DNA of 64,000 nt from Chitinophaga pinensis (GTDB taxonomy: Bacteria; Bacteroidota; Bacteroidia; UKL13-3): the NCBI GenBank assembly GCA_945870425.1, contig CAMBSD010000008.1, forward strand, positions 62,001 through 126,000, in the 5' to 3' direction. The notes under the pieces are model-generated. The model saw nothing but the letters and a program-made list of their open reading frames with translations, was not told the origin of the DNA and did no database searches. A program made the translations under genes and the position numbers. This document shows positions 8,723 to 18,243 of the stretch, piece after piece; the first letter of the stretch is position 1; the number at the start of each line of letters is the position of its first letter.

Positions 8723-11710
8723 ATGAAGAACACAATCAAAATTCACTTTCTTTTTTTGCTATCGTTTTTTCTAATAGCAAATTTTGCTAATGCTCAGCAG
8801 ACCTTCCCTGTTAATGGCCCGCATGATGATAAGCCAGAATATTATGCACTCACCAACGCAACTGTTTTTGTGGATGCCCAAACCAAACTTGTTAAGGCTA
8901 CTCTTATTATTAAAGATGGAAAAGTGGAGAGTGTAGGAATTGGAATTTCTGTGCCTAATGAAGCAAAAATCATAGATGTAAAAGGCCACTTTATTTACCC
9001 TTCTTTTATTGATTTATATAGCAATTACGGAATCAATTGGAAGAATGATTTGCAAGCACGGGGCCAACAATTTATCTCCAATAAAAAGGGAGCATATAAT
9101 TGGAATGAAGCCATGCGTGCTGAATTAAATGCAGCTGATTATTTTAACTATGATGAAAAGAAATCGAAGAATTACCTTGAAGCTGGATTTGGTGCTACAT
9201 TAAGCAGTGTGCAAGATGGTATTTGTCGTGGTAGTGCGGCATTGGTCTTAGTTGGAAATGGAAGAGAAAATGAGTTACTGTTGAATGCAAGGGCTGCCGC
9301 TAGCATGAGCTTTTACAAAGGAACATCTAGCCAAGATTACCCTGGATCAATGATGGGCACCATAGCTTTAATACGTCAAACATACTATGATGCCAAATGG
9401 TACAAAGGCCAAAACAAAGAAAGCAATTTAAGTCTTGAAGCCTTTCAAAACTTGCAATCTTTGCCACAAATTTTTGAGGCAGAGAATAAATTATCTGTAT
9501 TGCGTGCATATAAAATTGCTGCCGAATTTTCAAGCCAATACATCATTAAAGGTGCGGGTGATGAATACCAAAGAATCAATGAAATTGCTGCTACCAAATC
9601 ACCACTAATCATTCCTGTTAACTTCCCAAAACCAAATGATGTAGATGATCCTTTTGATGCCAATTATGTATCCTTAGCAGATTTGAAACATTGGGAATTG
9701 GCTCCCGCTAATCCTAAGTTTCTTAGTCAGGCAGGTATTGATTTTGCATTAACTTCTTCTGGTTGTTCTGATGCCAATGAGTTTTTGAAAAATTTACGTA
9801 AAGCTATAACATATGGCTTGCCCGAACAATCGGCCTTAAAGGCGTTGACAGAAACACCAGCTAGATTGATTAAGGCAAATCAACTAGGCTCTTTGAAGAA
9901 AGGAATGATCGCAAACTTTTTTATAAGCACTAAAAACATTTTTGATAAAGAAGCCATCATTACAGAAAACTGGGTAGCTGGAAAGAAATACAATATCAAT
10001 GAGCTTCCTGCCTTTGATGCAAGAGGCATTTATAAAATGGATATAAAGGGCTATGAAAACTATAGGCTCAAGATTGATGGAGAGACCAACAAACTACAAG
10101 TTAATATCTTAGGTAACGATACGTTAAAAGGAACCTACCAAAACCAACTTAATCTTATTACCATTACTTTTAAAGAAAATAAAAAATCAGAAAACAATAT
10201 TCGTTTGACTATTTGGCCAGATAAAATTGAGTCCTATGGTGATACTTTGCAACAAGTGAAAACGCTTGTGGGGCAAGCTCAATTGGCGGATGGTAGTTTT
10301 CAAAATTTTAGAGCTTTTTGGACTGAAGCACATAAGCATAAAGATAAAAAGGTTGATAGTGTGCCAAGCATTTCATTGGGTGATATTATCTTTCCCTTTA
10401 CCGATTATGGAACTAAAGAACTAGCCAAAGCAGAGACTGTTATTTTTAAAAATGCTAGCATTTGGACTAATGAAAGTGAAGGGATTTTAAGCGAAAGCGA
10501 TGTGGCTATTAGCAATGGAAAGATAGTGGCCATCGGTAAAAATATTTCAATAAAAGATGCTAAAATAATTGATGCAAAAGGCAAACACCTTACCAATGGT
10601 ATCATTGATGAACACTCCCATATTGCTATTTACAAAGGTGTGAATGAATGTACCCAAGCCTTGACAAGTGAGGTAAGAATAGGGGACGTGATTAATTGCG
10701 ATGACGTTAATATTTATCGCCAATTGTCGGGTGGCGTTACCTCTGCACAGCTGCTACATGGCAGCTGTAACCCTGTTGGTGGTCAAAGTGGATTGATAAA
10801 ACTGCGTTGGGGACTTGCACCTGAAAAGATGAAAATCGAACAAGCAGATGGTTTTATAAAATTTGCACTAGGCGAAAATGTAAAGCAGTCCAATGCAGGA
10901 GACCGCAGCACCTCGCGATATCCTCAAACCCGCATGGGTGTTGAGCAAGTTTACTATGATGCTTTTATCAGAGCTAAAGAATACGAAGCTAAAATGAAAA
11001 CTAATCCAGCATTGACTAGAAAAGATTTGGAACTAGATGCATTGGTGGAAATATTAAATAAAAAACGTTTCATCTCATGCCATAGTTATGTGCAAAGTGA
11101 AATCAATATGCTGATGCATGTGGCAGATAGCATGGGTTTCAAAGTGAATACCTTTACTCATATTCTTGAAGGTTACAAAGTAGCTGATAAAATGAAAGCT
11201 CATGGTGTATGTGCTTCTACCTTTGCTGATTGGTGGGCTTATAAATATGAAGTGATTGAAGCCATTCCATACAATGCAGCTATCATGATAAAGGCAGGTG
11301 TAACCGTTGCGATAAACAGCGATGATGCTGAAATGGGTCGTAGGTTAAACCAAGAAGCAGCTAAAACGATTAAGTATGGGAACATTAGTGAAGTTGAAGC
11401 TTGGAAAATGGTTACACTAAATCCTGCTAAAATGTTGCACTTAGATAACAGATTAGGTAGCATAAAAGTTGGAAAAGATGCAGACCTCGTGCTTTGGACA
11501 GATAATCCATTGAGTATTTATGCTAAGCCTGCTTACACATTTGTGGATGGTATCTGTTATTTTAGTTTAGAGAAAGATGAAATCTTAAGAATCCAAATTA
11601 AGCAAGAACGTCAGCGCATCATCAATAAAATGATGGCAGCCAAACAAGCAGGCGAAAAAACCGAAAAGAAAATTAGTGCCATTGATGTGGATTACCACTG
11701 CGAGGACTAA
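8723..11710 (+). CDS. Exported double amidohydrolase (imidazolonepropionase-like)
   Basis: The product of 995 residues has a signal peptide (FLFLLSFFLIANFANAQ) and two amidohydrolase-like units in tandem. The N-terminal unit keeps the beta-sandwich and the PSFIDLYSNYG strand, but the metal-binding HxH expected there is absent, so it is probably not catalytic. The C-terminal unit has NGIIDEHSHIAI (HxH near residue 628), SCHSYVQSEINM, NTFTHILEGYKVADKM and VAINSDDAEMGRR, the expected His, His and Asp metal ligands, and ends with LGSIKVGKDADLVLW. Such periplasmic amidohydrolases are common in Bacteroidota; the substrate cannot be read from the sequence, though a cyclic amide or peptide derivative is likely. 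Confidence 0.85.
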   Translation: MKNTIKIHFLFLLSFFLIANFANAQQTFPVNGPHDDKPEYYALTNATVFVDAQTKLVKATLIIKDGKVESVGIGISVPNEAKIIDVKGHFIYPSFIDLYSNYGINWKNDLQARGQQFISNKKGAYNWNEAMRAELNAADYFNYDEKKSKNYLEAGFGATLSSVQDGICRGSAALVLVGNGRENELLLNARAAASMSFYKGTSSQDYPGSMMGTIALIRQTYYDAKWYKGQNKESNLSLEAFQNLQSLPQIFEAENKLSVLRAYKIAAEFSSQYIIKGAGDEYQRINEIAATKSPLIIPVNFPKPNDVDDPFDANYVSLADLKHWELAPANPKFLSQAGIDFALTSSGCSDANEFLKNLRKAITYGLPEQSALKALTETPARLIKANQLGSLKKGMIANFFISTKNIFDKEAIITENWVAGKKYNINELPAFDARGIYKMDIKGYENYRLKIDGETNKLQVNILGNDTLKGTYQNQLNLITITFKENKKSENNIRLTIWPDKIESYGDTLQQVKTLVGQAQLADGSFQNFRAFWTEAHKHKDKKVDSVPSISLGDIIFPFTDYGTKELAKAETVIFKNASIWTNESEGILSESDVAISNGKIVAIGKNISIKDAKIIDAKGKHLTNGIIDEHSHIAIYKGVNECTQALTSEVRIGDVINCDDVNIYRQLSGGVTSAQLLHGSCNPVGGQSGLIKLRWGLAPEKMKIEQADGFIKFALGENVKQSNAGDRSTSRYPQTRMGVEQVYYDAFIRAKEYEAKMKTNPALTRKDLELDALVEILNKKRFISCHSYVQSEINMLMHVADSMGFKVNTFTHILEGYKVADKMKAHGVCASTFADWWAYKYEVIEAIPYNAAIMIKAGVTVAINSDDAEMGRRLNQEAAKTIKYGNISEVEAWKMVTLNPAKMLHLDNRLGSIKVGKDADLVLWTDNPLSIYAKPAYTFVDGICYFSLEKDEILRIQIKQERQRIINKMMAAKQAGEKTEKKISAIDVDYHCED

Positions 11711-11831
11711 ACCCTATCAGACGATTCTGATTTGGCTATTGCTGAGGTAGGCGTCAGACGGGTGACATGATTTCCCAATTTTCCAATCAAAATACCCCTC
11801 CTCCCTCTTGCCTAAATCCTTAATCTTCCTC
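11711..11831. other. Intergenic spacer with TCAGACG words
   Basis: This 121-bp spacer between two convergent genes holds two copies of a CAGACG word (about 11718 and 11755) and a pyrimidine-rich stretch. I see no clear terminator and no gene. Confidence 0.4.
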
Positions 11832-13772
11832 TTACTTCTTCAACTTATAATCTGTCCTAAGTACCCTGATGGTAGTTCTTCTGTTTTGTTGGTGTTCCTC
11901 ATCGCTACAATCTACCCCATCCGTACAATCGTTTACAAGCTTGGTTTCACCATAACCTACAGGCACTAATCGGTCTTTGGCTATGCCTTTTTGTACTAGA
12001 TAATCCACACAACTTTGGGCACGTTTTTTTGAAAGTTCTAAGTTGTAATCTGCAGGTGCACGGCTATCAGTGTGTGAAGCTAATTCAATAACAATATTAG
12101 GGTTGTATTTTAATATCACACTGAGCGAGTCTAATACCTTTTTTGATCCAATGCGAAGGTCATATTTGTCTAAATCATAAAATATTCCTTGAAGTGTAAA
12201 GTCCACTTCTGGTGCAGGTATTGGGTTCAGGTATAAAGTAATTTCAATTGTTGAATCTTTGCTAATTCCTTTACTCGATATGGCAGTTGTGGTACTTGAA
12301 AAATACTTTTCTTTGCTAGCAAAAACACTTAACAGATTGTTTAAAGGAAGCTCCCCTACGAACTCACCTTTTTCGTTTGATCTGATGCTGTATATATTTT
12401 TACCCATGCTATCATTCAATACCACTATGGCACTTGTAGGTTGGTTCTCGTCACGGTCGATGGTTTTAACCTTTAGCATAAACACATAAGGCTTAATGGT
12501 AACGCTGTAAATATCATCATCACCAAGGCCACCCTCTCTGTTTGAACTAATATAGGCTATAGGTTTGTCAGCTTGTCGTTTGTTTTTGGGTATAAAATTG
12601 ATACCAAAATCATCTCCACCTGAGTTGATGGGATATTGAATATTTACAGCCTTTTTAAAGGTACTTGAAGAGTCTTGCGTTTTAAAAACATCAAGACCGC
12701 CCATTCCTATGTTTCCTTTGCTTGAATAGTAAATTACACCCTCTTCATCAACAAAAGGAAACATATCATCTTCATTGGTATTTACATTGGGTCCAAGATT
12801 TACGGGTTTGCCCCATTTGTTTTTCACCTCATCATAAAAGCAATAGTATAAATCCTTTTCACCATAACCATCAGGCATATCGCTACTAAAAAACAAACGC
12901 TTGCCGTCTGCACTTAATGCGGGATGTCCACAGCTAAAGGAATCAGAATTGAAAGTTAATAGGGTAGGAGCTATCCAAGAATTATTTAGAAAATAACTTA
13001 CATAAATTTTGCAGTTCATTCCCTTTCCATCTATGCCATTGCATTGGGTAAAATACATAGTGCTAGCAGTGCTGTCAATCCAAGCGGTACCATCATTGAA
13101 ATTGCTATTTACTGCACCTTTCACATTGCTTGGTTTTGAAAAAGCATCGCTTACTAAATTGGCTTCAAAAAAATCACTGCACTTCTGACCAGTCCATTCA
13201 AATATTTCGTTGCCTTGAGCCTCTTTTCTTGAGGATGACCATATAAGTTTGTTGTTGTTGAAAAAAGGAGAGTAGTCACTAAATTCGGTATTGATTTCTT
13301 TAATATTTTTGATGGTGAATTTTTCTGGATTGGCTTTCCAAGTTTGTGCTTCTATGCAAGATTGTTGGGCTAGTTTACCTCTGGCATCAGCGGGTATTTC
13401 AAACAAAAAATCATAAAACTGCCTTCCTGCATCATCATACCGTTCAAAGTTTTTAAGCAATTGTCCGTAGCTGTAAAGAATATTTGGGTCGGGGTATTTT
13501 GAATTAATGGTCTCTTCAAACCATTTGATGGCTTGCTTGTAATTATTGCTTCTTCTATAACTTTCAGCTATGTTGAACAGTGTTTTTTGTTTGAGTTCCT
13601 CTTCTTTTATTTTGGCAAAAGCCTTTTTATAAAAACCTGCTGCAGTATTGTATTTCTTGGCAGCAAAGGCTGCATTGGCTTTATCCAGATCTAAGGTATA
13701 GGCTGGAGCAGGCGCTTGGGCTTTTGCAAAAAGGCAGTATAAAATGCTTATCAGTAGAAAACGGTATCTCAT
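11832..13772 (-). CDS. OmpA-family protein with TPR, PD40 propeller and carboxypeptidase-regulatory domain (PorE-like architecture)
   Basis: After a signal peptide (MRYRFLLISILYCLFAKAQ) come TPR-like helices (AAGFYKKAFAKIKEEELKQK, residues about 20-110), PD40/WD40-like beta-propeller repeats (NKLIWSSSRKEAQGN, GKRLFFSSDMPDGYGEKDLY, GVIYYSSKGNIGMGGLDVFK), a carboxypeptidase-regulatory-like domain, and a C-terminal OmpA domain (IVIELASHTDSRAPADYN, LSKKRAQSCVDYLV) that should bind peptidoglycan. This order equals that described for the type IX secretion protein PorE, but Bacteroidota carry many paralogues with the same layout, so I do not assign the symbol. The start at 13772 is chosen for the signal peptide; 13787 adds five residues. 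Confidence 0.85.
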   Translation of the reverse strand: MRYRFLLISILYCLFAKAQAPAPAYTLDLDKANAAFAAKKYNTAAGFYKKAFAKIKEEELKQKTLFNIAESYRRSNNYKQAIKWFEETINSKYPDPNILYSYGQLLKNFERYDDAGRQFYDFLFEIPADARGKLAQQSCIEAQTWKANPEKFTIKNIKEINTEFSDYSPFFNNNKLIWSSSRKEAQGNEIFEWTGQKCSDFFEANLVSDAFSKPSNVKGAVNSNFNDGTAWIDSTASTMYFTQCNGIDGKGMNCKIYVSYFLNNSWIAPTLLTFNSDSFSCGHPALSADGKRLFFSSDMPDGYGEKDLYYCFYDEVKNKWGKPVNLGPNVNTNEDDMFPFVDEEGVIYYSSKGNIGMGGLDVFKTQDSSSTFKKAVNIQYPINSGGDDFGINFIPKNKRQADKPIAYISSNREGGLGDDDIYSVTIKPYVFMLKVKTIDRDENQPTSAIVVLNDSMGKNIYSIRSNEKGEFVGELPLNNLLSVFASKEKYFSSTTTAISSKGISKDSTIEITLYLNPIPAPEVDFTLQGIFYDLDKYDLRIGSKKVLDSLSVILKYNPNIVIELASHTDSRAPADYNLELSKKRAQSCVDYLVQKGIAKDRLVPVGYGETKLVNDCTDGVDCSDEEHQQNRRTTIRVLRTDYKLKK

Positions 13773-13917
13773 AAATCTTATAACCATTCAAATTAAACGA
13801 AAAGTGAATATAAAATGGCATAAAATAATTTTAATCTTGGAGCCAATGTATCAGACACATTTTATTATTCATGGATAATGAATGAAATATTGGATTATCA
13901 CTAAAAAAATAGGATAA

Positions 13918-14505
13918 TTGTGTTGTACAAAAACCTCATTTTTGGTAAAATCATTCAGTACATATAGCAATGAAAAAACATTGGTTGATGCCCTAAAGGC
14001 ACAAGACAAACAAGCGTTTAGCTATTTGTATGATAATTATTCAGATGCTTTGTATGGTGTTATCAATCGCATCGTTTTGAGTGATGAAATTGCGGGAGAT
14101 GTATTACAGGAGGTATTTGTAAAAATTTGGAAGAATATTGATAATTATTCAAGGGAGAAAGGAAGCATTTTTACTTGGATGATGAACATTAGCCGCAGTG
14201 CAGCTATAGATCAGATTCGTTCTAGGCAATATCAGAATGAGGCTCAAAACCAAAACATTGAAGATTTCGTATATGATATTGATAAGACTGAGCAAACTAA
14301 TTCACAAGTAGATCATATTGGATTGAAAGAGGTTTTAACAAAGTTGAAACCTGAGCATAAAATTTTGATTGATAAAGTATATTTTGAAGGCTATACCCAA
14401 GAAGAAATTTCACATGAATTAGATATGCCTTTGGGAACAGTTAAAACCAGAATTCGTGCTGCTATGCAGCATTTACGACAAGTATTAAACGTACAGAAAA
14501 CGTGA
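13918..14505 (+). CDS. ECF-family RNA polymerase sigma factor
   Basis: The protein has sigma region 2 (AFSYLYDNYSDALYGVINRI, DVLQEVFVKIWKN, TWMMNISRSAAIDQIRSRQ) and region 4 (LKPEHKILIDKVYFEGYTQ, EEISHELDMPLGTVKTRIR), so it is an extracytoplasmic-function sigma factor. It overlaps the following anti-sigma gene by four bases and is surely regulated by it. There is no in-frame ATG near the front: TTG at 13918, TTG at 13942 and a later TTG are the candidates. The conserved part begins around TLVDALKAQDKQ, so the true start may be 13942. Confidence 0.9.
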   Translation: MCCTKTSFLVKSFSTYSNEKTLVDALKAQDKQAFSYLYDNYSDALYGVINRIVLSDEIAGDVLQEVFVKIWKNIDNYSREKGSIFTWMMNISRSAAIDQIRSRQYQNEAQNQNIEDFVYDIDKTEQTNSQVDHIGLKEVLTKLKPEHKILIDKVYFEGYTQEEISHELDMPLGTVKTRIRAAMQHLRQVLNVQKT

Positions 14506-15326
14506 ATATAGAAGCATACATAGAATCGGGTTTTTTAGAAGGTTATGCCTTGGGTCTTTGCGATGAAGCAGAGCAAATGGATGTTGTAAGACTTTGTAAA
14601 ATGTACCCTGAGTTACAAGCCGAGTTGGATCGTATCCAAGCTAACCTTGCCTTCTATGCCCAAAGCCATGCTAAGAAATCCCCAGCCCACATCAAACAAG
14701 CCATTTTTGTTGAGATTGACGCAATCGAAAAGCCTGTCACTAAAATTAAAATACATAGCAAAAACGAAGTTTATCAGGAAGAAGAAAAGCCATCTATGTT
14801 TAACAACAAATGGTTGATAGCGGCTTCGGTAACTATGTTTGTTTTGAGTAGCATCACCAATGTGATATTGTATAGCAAGTGGAAAGATGCAAATCAACAG
14901 ATGATTGCTTTAAATACTGAAAAAAGTTTGCTTGCTGAAAACACCAAAAACAATCAAGTTAAAATGGACTTGATGAAAAACGAGATGGAAATTATAAGCA
15001 GCCCTGAAGTCACAAAAGTGATGATGAAAGGCATGGAAAAATCTCCTGAAAGCATGGCCATGGTATATTGGAACAAAAATACACGTGAGGTATTTATTGA
15101 AGTAAAAAAACTACCACCACCTGCCGATGGTATGCAATACCAATTATGGGCCATTGTTGACGGAAAGCCAATGGATGCTGGAATGTTACCCATGGAGTCA
15201 ACAGACTCAAGCTTAATAAAAATGAAAGACTTTGGCGAAGCCCAAGCCTTTGCTATCACACAAGAAAAAATGGGGGGCAGCCCAAGCCCTAACATGACCG
15301 AAATGCTGGTGATGGGTGGGATATAG
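14502..15326 (+). CDS. Membrane anti-sigma factor (RskA-like)
   Basis: The N-terminal part (EAYIESGFLEGYALGLCDEAEQ) is the cytoplasmic zinc-finger-like anti-sigma segment in degenerate form. One transmembrane helix follows near residues 103-126 (WLIAASVTMFVLSSITNVIL), then a coiled stretch and a periplasmic RskA-type domain (YWNKNTREVFIEVKKLPPPA, YQLWAIVDGKPMDAGM, FAITQEKMGGSPSP). It should hold the upstream sigma factor at the inner membrane until an envelope signal arrives. The start is GTG, overlapping the sigma-factor stop as GTGA, which indicates translational coupling. Confidence 0.88.
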   Translation: MNIEAYIESGFLEGYALGLCDEAEQMDVVRLCKMYPELQAELDRIQANLAFYAQSHAKKSPAHIKQAIFVEIDAIEKPVTKIKIHSKNEVYQEEEKPSMFNNKWLIAASVTMFVLSSITNVILYSKWKDANQQMIALNTEKSLLAENTKNNQVKMDLMKNEMEIISSPEVTKVMMKGMEKSPESMAMVYWNKNTREVFIEVKKLPPPADGMQYQLWAIVDGKPMDAGMLPMESTDSSLIKMKDFGEAQAFAITQEKMGGSPSPNMTEMLVMGGI

Positions 15327-15592
15327 TCAGATAGTAGTAATGATGTATTGGATTCAAACAAATTTTTTATCCTTGGTTTGAGTCCCCGCAAACCAAACCA
15401 ATTTACAGAAGGATTGGAACGGATAGCAAGTATGGACAAAAATTAATGCAAATCTTTTTGTAATTCGGATAGCTGTATATCCAGTCCTTTTCGGCCTTTG
15501 TTGGTATTCCCTCAACAACAAGTATATTCATTTCGTTTAAATAATTTTTTCGCTCTATTTACCTTTAGCTAACAAGCGAAGGTTTTTTATTC

Positions 15593-16621
15593 ATGCCTTA
15601 TTCCTACATTGCAAAGGTGCTTAAAATATATGCTTTCCTCTTGTTGTCTCTTATTGGTGCCCTGCAAGTATTGGCGCAAAACCTGCAAATGCTTACCAGC
15701 CCACGATTCATGCTTTCTTACAACCATTTGGGCAATCAAAAGTACGATAGCAGTGCCCATACTTTTGGCTTGGGGCAAAGCAGCCTTTCTTTAAACCTCC
15801 CTCTCTATCATAGCAATTATGCAAAAAGTGAATATGGCCTTAATCACTTCTTATACCTAGGTTTTCAACCTAGTATTGTTTTAAGTTCAGCTAATTTTGA
15901 AAACACGTCTTTAGACAGAAAGCTCATCAACCTATCACTAGGTATAAATGGCATTTATACTTCAGGTATAAAAAACATGTATTTGCTAAGTATAAGACCT
16001 ATGTTAAACGAAGATGAATACACCATCAACAATCCTACATGGCGATACAATGCAAGTTTTTTATATAGTAGAATGGTCAACACAAAGTTTAAATACCGCT
16101 TTGGTCTTACTTATACCTATCTGTTTGGTGAGGGTAATTTACTTCCTATTGTGGGCGGTACCTATCGTTTTAACCAAAAAAATATATTGCTTGTTAACCT
16201 GCCCTACAACATCACATACCGACATGTTTTCAATTCCAATTTGAGTGCTGGTTTTTTCCTAAAACCCAACGGGAGCATGAACAGATTTATGAACCGCAAT
16301 TATTTTGATAGTTCCTACAATACCGTATTGTTTAGAAGAAGCAGTTATTTACTCGGTGCCAATGTTATATACAAAATAAGCCCCAAGTTCAGGTTGATGG
16401 CTGATTTGGCTATGAGTAGCAAACAGCAATTGCGTTTTACTCAAGATGCTGAAAGAGATGGAAAATCATATTATGAAGCAAGCGTGAAGCCTACTTTCTA
16501 TTTATCCATTAAACTACTGTGGATGCCCTTTGTGGCTGCAAAAGCCAAGAAGAATATTAATACAGAGAAGGAAAATGATGCAGAGGAATACCTGAATGAT
16601 GATAACTTTCTACCGTTTTAA
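15593..16621 (+). CDS. Predicted outer-membrane beta-barrel protein (DUF6268-like)
   Basis: A signal peptide (IYAFLLLSLIGALQVLAQ) is followed by alternating hydrophobic strands over the whole 342 residues (LSLNLPLYHSNYAKSEYG, FRFGLTY-like strands, MADLAMSSKQQLRFTQDAE), with an acidic C-terminal tail (ENDAEEYLNDDNFLPF). The pattern is that of a beta-barrel outer-membrane protein and resembles DUF6268; function unknown. The 266-bp spacer upstream holds an 8-bp inverted repeat (15373-15396) but no clear promoter. Confidence 0.65.
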   Translation: MPYSYIAKVLKIYAFLLLSLIGALQVLAQNLQMLTSPRFMLSYNHLGNQKYDSSAHTFGLGQSSLSLNLPLYHSNYAKSEYGLNHFLYLGFQPSIVLSSANFENTSLDRKLINLSLGINGIYTSGIKNMYLLSIRPMLNEDEYTINNPTWRYNASFLYSRMVNTKFKYRFGLTYTYLFGEGNLLPIVGGTYRFNQKNILLVNLPYNITYRHVFNSNLSAGFFLKPNGSMNRFMNRNYFDSSYNTVLFRRSSYLLGANVIYKISPKFRLMADLAMSSKQQLRFTQDAERDGKSYYEASVKPTFYLSIKLLWMPFVAAKAKKNINTEKENDAEEYLNDDNFLPF

Positions 16622-16677
16622 AATAATAAGAATAAATTAAGTAAGAACTTCGTTAAACTAAATAATTTTGCAATACC

Positions 16678-17352
16678 ATGAAGCCCTTAATTAAAGTCTT
16701 TATTTTGTGTTTGGCATTATTTACCCGTCAGGCAAGCTTGGCACAAACAGAAGCCGACAGCTTACAATACGATGATGATGAAAAAATAGCCAAACCTGAA
16801 CCCGATGGAGAATATCGTTTAGGTGTGATTATGGGCTTTCAGATGAATACACTCACAGGCAGCGAAGCCGATAGAGCCCAAGCTTCCTATGGATTAAATG
16901 GTGGTATGTATGTGAAGAGAAAATTAGGTAAACATACCGCTTTGCAGGCGGAATTAACAGGCTCTTTCAGAGGAAGTAATTTCAAATACATTAATGTAGA
17001 TACACAATACACCACCATTCGTTTGATGTATATTGATTTGCCTGTTATGTTTATGTATATGCCTTATAAAAACAGCAATAATGTGAGGTTATTGATTGGT
17101 CCTTATTATTCCACCTTAATCAATTCCTCATTGTATTTAAATAACAATCCTTTGCCGGAGGGCAACAAACCCAAAGTAGCAGATTATGACTATGGCATTG
17201 CTGCTGCCTATCATTATCATACACCTTTTGTGGGCTTTCAAATAAAGAGCAAAGTAGGGCTAAATAACATTAATAATGGGGTGTATGCCAACACAAATTC
17301 TAATGGAAAAACATTGAATACTTTTGTACTTGAATTTAACTTAATATTTTAG
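16678..17352 (+). CDS. PorT-family outer-membrane beta-barrel protein
   Basis: The 224-residue product has a signal peptide ([19 protein letters not shown]) and a small barrel of the outer-membrane beta-barrel family: [53 protein letters not shown] and a terminal [12 protein letters not shown] strand. PorT itself takes part in type IX secretion, but most such proteins are paralogues of unknown role. pyrF starts four bases after the stop, so the two are probably co-transcribed. A TAATTTTG element sits seven bases before the ATG (16663-16670) without a recognisable -33 partner. Confidence 0.75.
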   Translation: MKPLIKVFILCLALFTRQASLAQTEADSLQYDDDEKIAKPEPDGEYRLGVIMGFQMNTLTGSEADRAQASYGLNGGMYVKRKLGKHTALQAELTGSFRGSNFKYINVDTQYTTIRLMYIDLPVMFMYMPYKNSNNVRLLIGPYYSTLINSSLYLNNNPLPEGNKPKVADYDYGIAAAYHYHTPFVGFQIKSKVGLNNINNGVYANTNSNGKTLNTFVLEFNLIF

Positions 17353-17356
17353 CTGC

Positions 17357-18157
17357 ATGAATCGTGAGCAGTTAATTAGTGAAATTCGCCAAAAGAAAAG
17401 TTTCCTATGTGTTGGTTTAGACACAGATATAAAGAAAATACCCACCCATTTATTAGACACAGAAGACCCTGTTTTTGAGTTTAACAAAGCCATTATTGAT
17501 GCTACCAAAGATTATTGCGTAGCCTATAAAATCAATACTGCCTTTTTTGAAGCCAATGGAGCCAAAGGTTGGATAAGCATGGAAAAAACCTTGCAATACA
17601 TTCCTAAAAATATTTTCACCATTGCAGATGCCAAAAGAGGCGATATAGGCAATACCAGTCACATGTATGCCCGTGCTTTTTTCGAAACCCTTTCTTTTGA
17701 TTCGATAACCCTTGCACCATACATGGGCAAAGATTCAATAGAGCCATTTTTTCAATACAAAGACAAGTGGGGCATTGTATTAGCCCTAACTTCAAACGAA
17801 GGAAGTAAAGACTATGAGCAAGAAAAAATGGGTGACGATTTCTTATACGAACGTGTGCTAAAAACCACCTCTGCATTTACAAATATTGGCAATGCCATGT
17901 TTGTGGTAGGTGCCACCAAAGCTGAAGAATTTTTGAGAATAAGAAAAATTGTACCTGATCATTTTTTATTGGTACCTGGTGTAGGAGCCCAAGGTGGAAG
18001 TTTAGCGGAGGTAGTAAAATACGGTATGAACCCTGATATTGGTTTATTGATTAATGCTTCTAGAAGTATTATTTACGCTTCTTCCAATACAGACTTTGCA
18101 GAAAAAGCCAAAGAAGAAGCCAAGAAAATGGCTGATGAAATGGCGAGTTACTTGTAG
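17357..18157 (+). CDS. pyrF: Orotidine 5'-phosphate decarboxylase
   Basis: This enzyme turns OMP into UMP, the last step of pyrimidine synthesis. The motif [14 protein letters not shown] holds the catalytic Asp-x-Lys-x-x-Asp set; [14 protein letters not shown] near the N-terminus and [11 protein letters not shown] and [10 protein letters not shown] near the C-terminus form the phosphate-binding part. The length of 266 residues fits the longer type-2 enzymes. It follows the PorT-like gene by four bases. carB, from the same pathway, lies at 20675 but is a separate unit. Confidence 0.95.
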   Translation: MNREQLISEIRQKKSFLCVGLDTDIKKIPTHLLDTEDPVFEFNKAIIDATKDYCVAYKINTAFFEANGAKGWISMEKTLQYIPKNIFTIADAKRGDIGNTSHMYARAFFETLSFDSITLAPYMGKDSIEPFFQYKDKWGIVLALTSNEGSKDYEQEKMGDDFLYERVLKTTSAFTNIGNAMFVVGATKAEEFLRIRKIVPDHFLLVPGVGAQGGSLAEVVKYGMNPDIGLLINASRSIIYASSNTDFAEKAKEEAKKMADEMASYL

Positions 18158-18187
18158 TTTATTTTGTTAACAACATCAGGAAGCTAG

Positions 18188-18233
18188 TCGGGATTTGCAA
18201 TCACGACATATAAACTTTGGATTTGTAATCCAA
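18188..18233. repeat. Two GGATTTGCAATCC-type short palindromes
   Basis: Between pyrF and the convergent aldolase gene stand two short palindromes: an imperfect one centred on GGATTTGCAATC (18188-18206) and a perfect 17-base one, TTGGATTTGTAATCCAA (18217-18233). The same GGATT-TGCA-AATCC core occurs several times at 61.6-61.8 kb, so this is a dispersed repeat family. Confidence 0.6.
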
Positions 18234-18243
18234 TAGATCATGC

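Noticed and set aside
15373-15396. 8-bp inverted repeat (TTGGTTTG / CAAACCAA) after the anti-sigma gene
   Set aside because: No T-tract follows on either strand, so I do not call it a terminator.
14954-15439. 161-codon minus-strand frame opposite the anti-sigma gene
   Set aside because: The plus-strand gene has recognisable domains and coupling to the sigma factor; the antisense frame has none.
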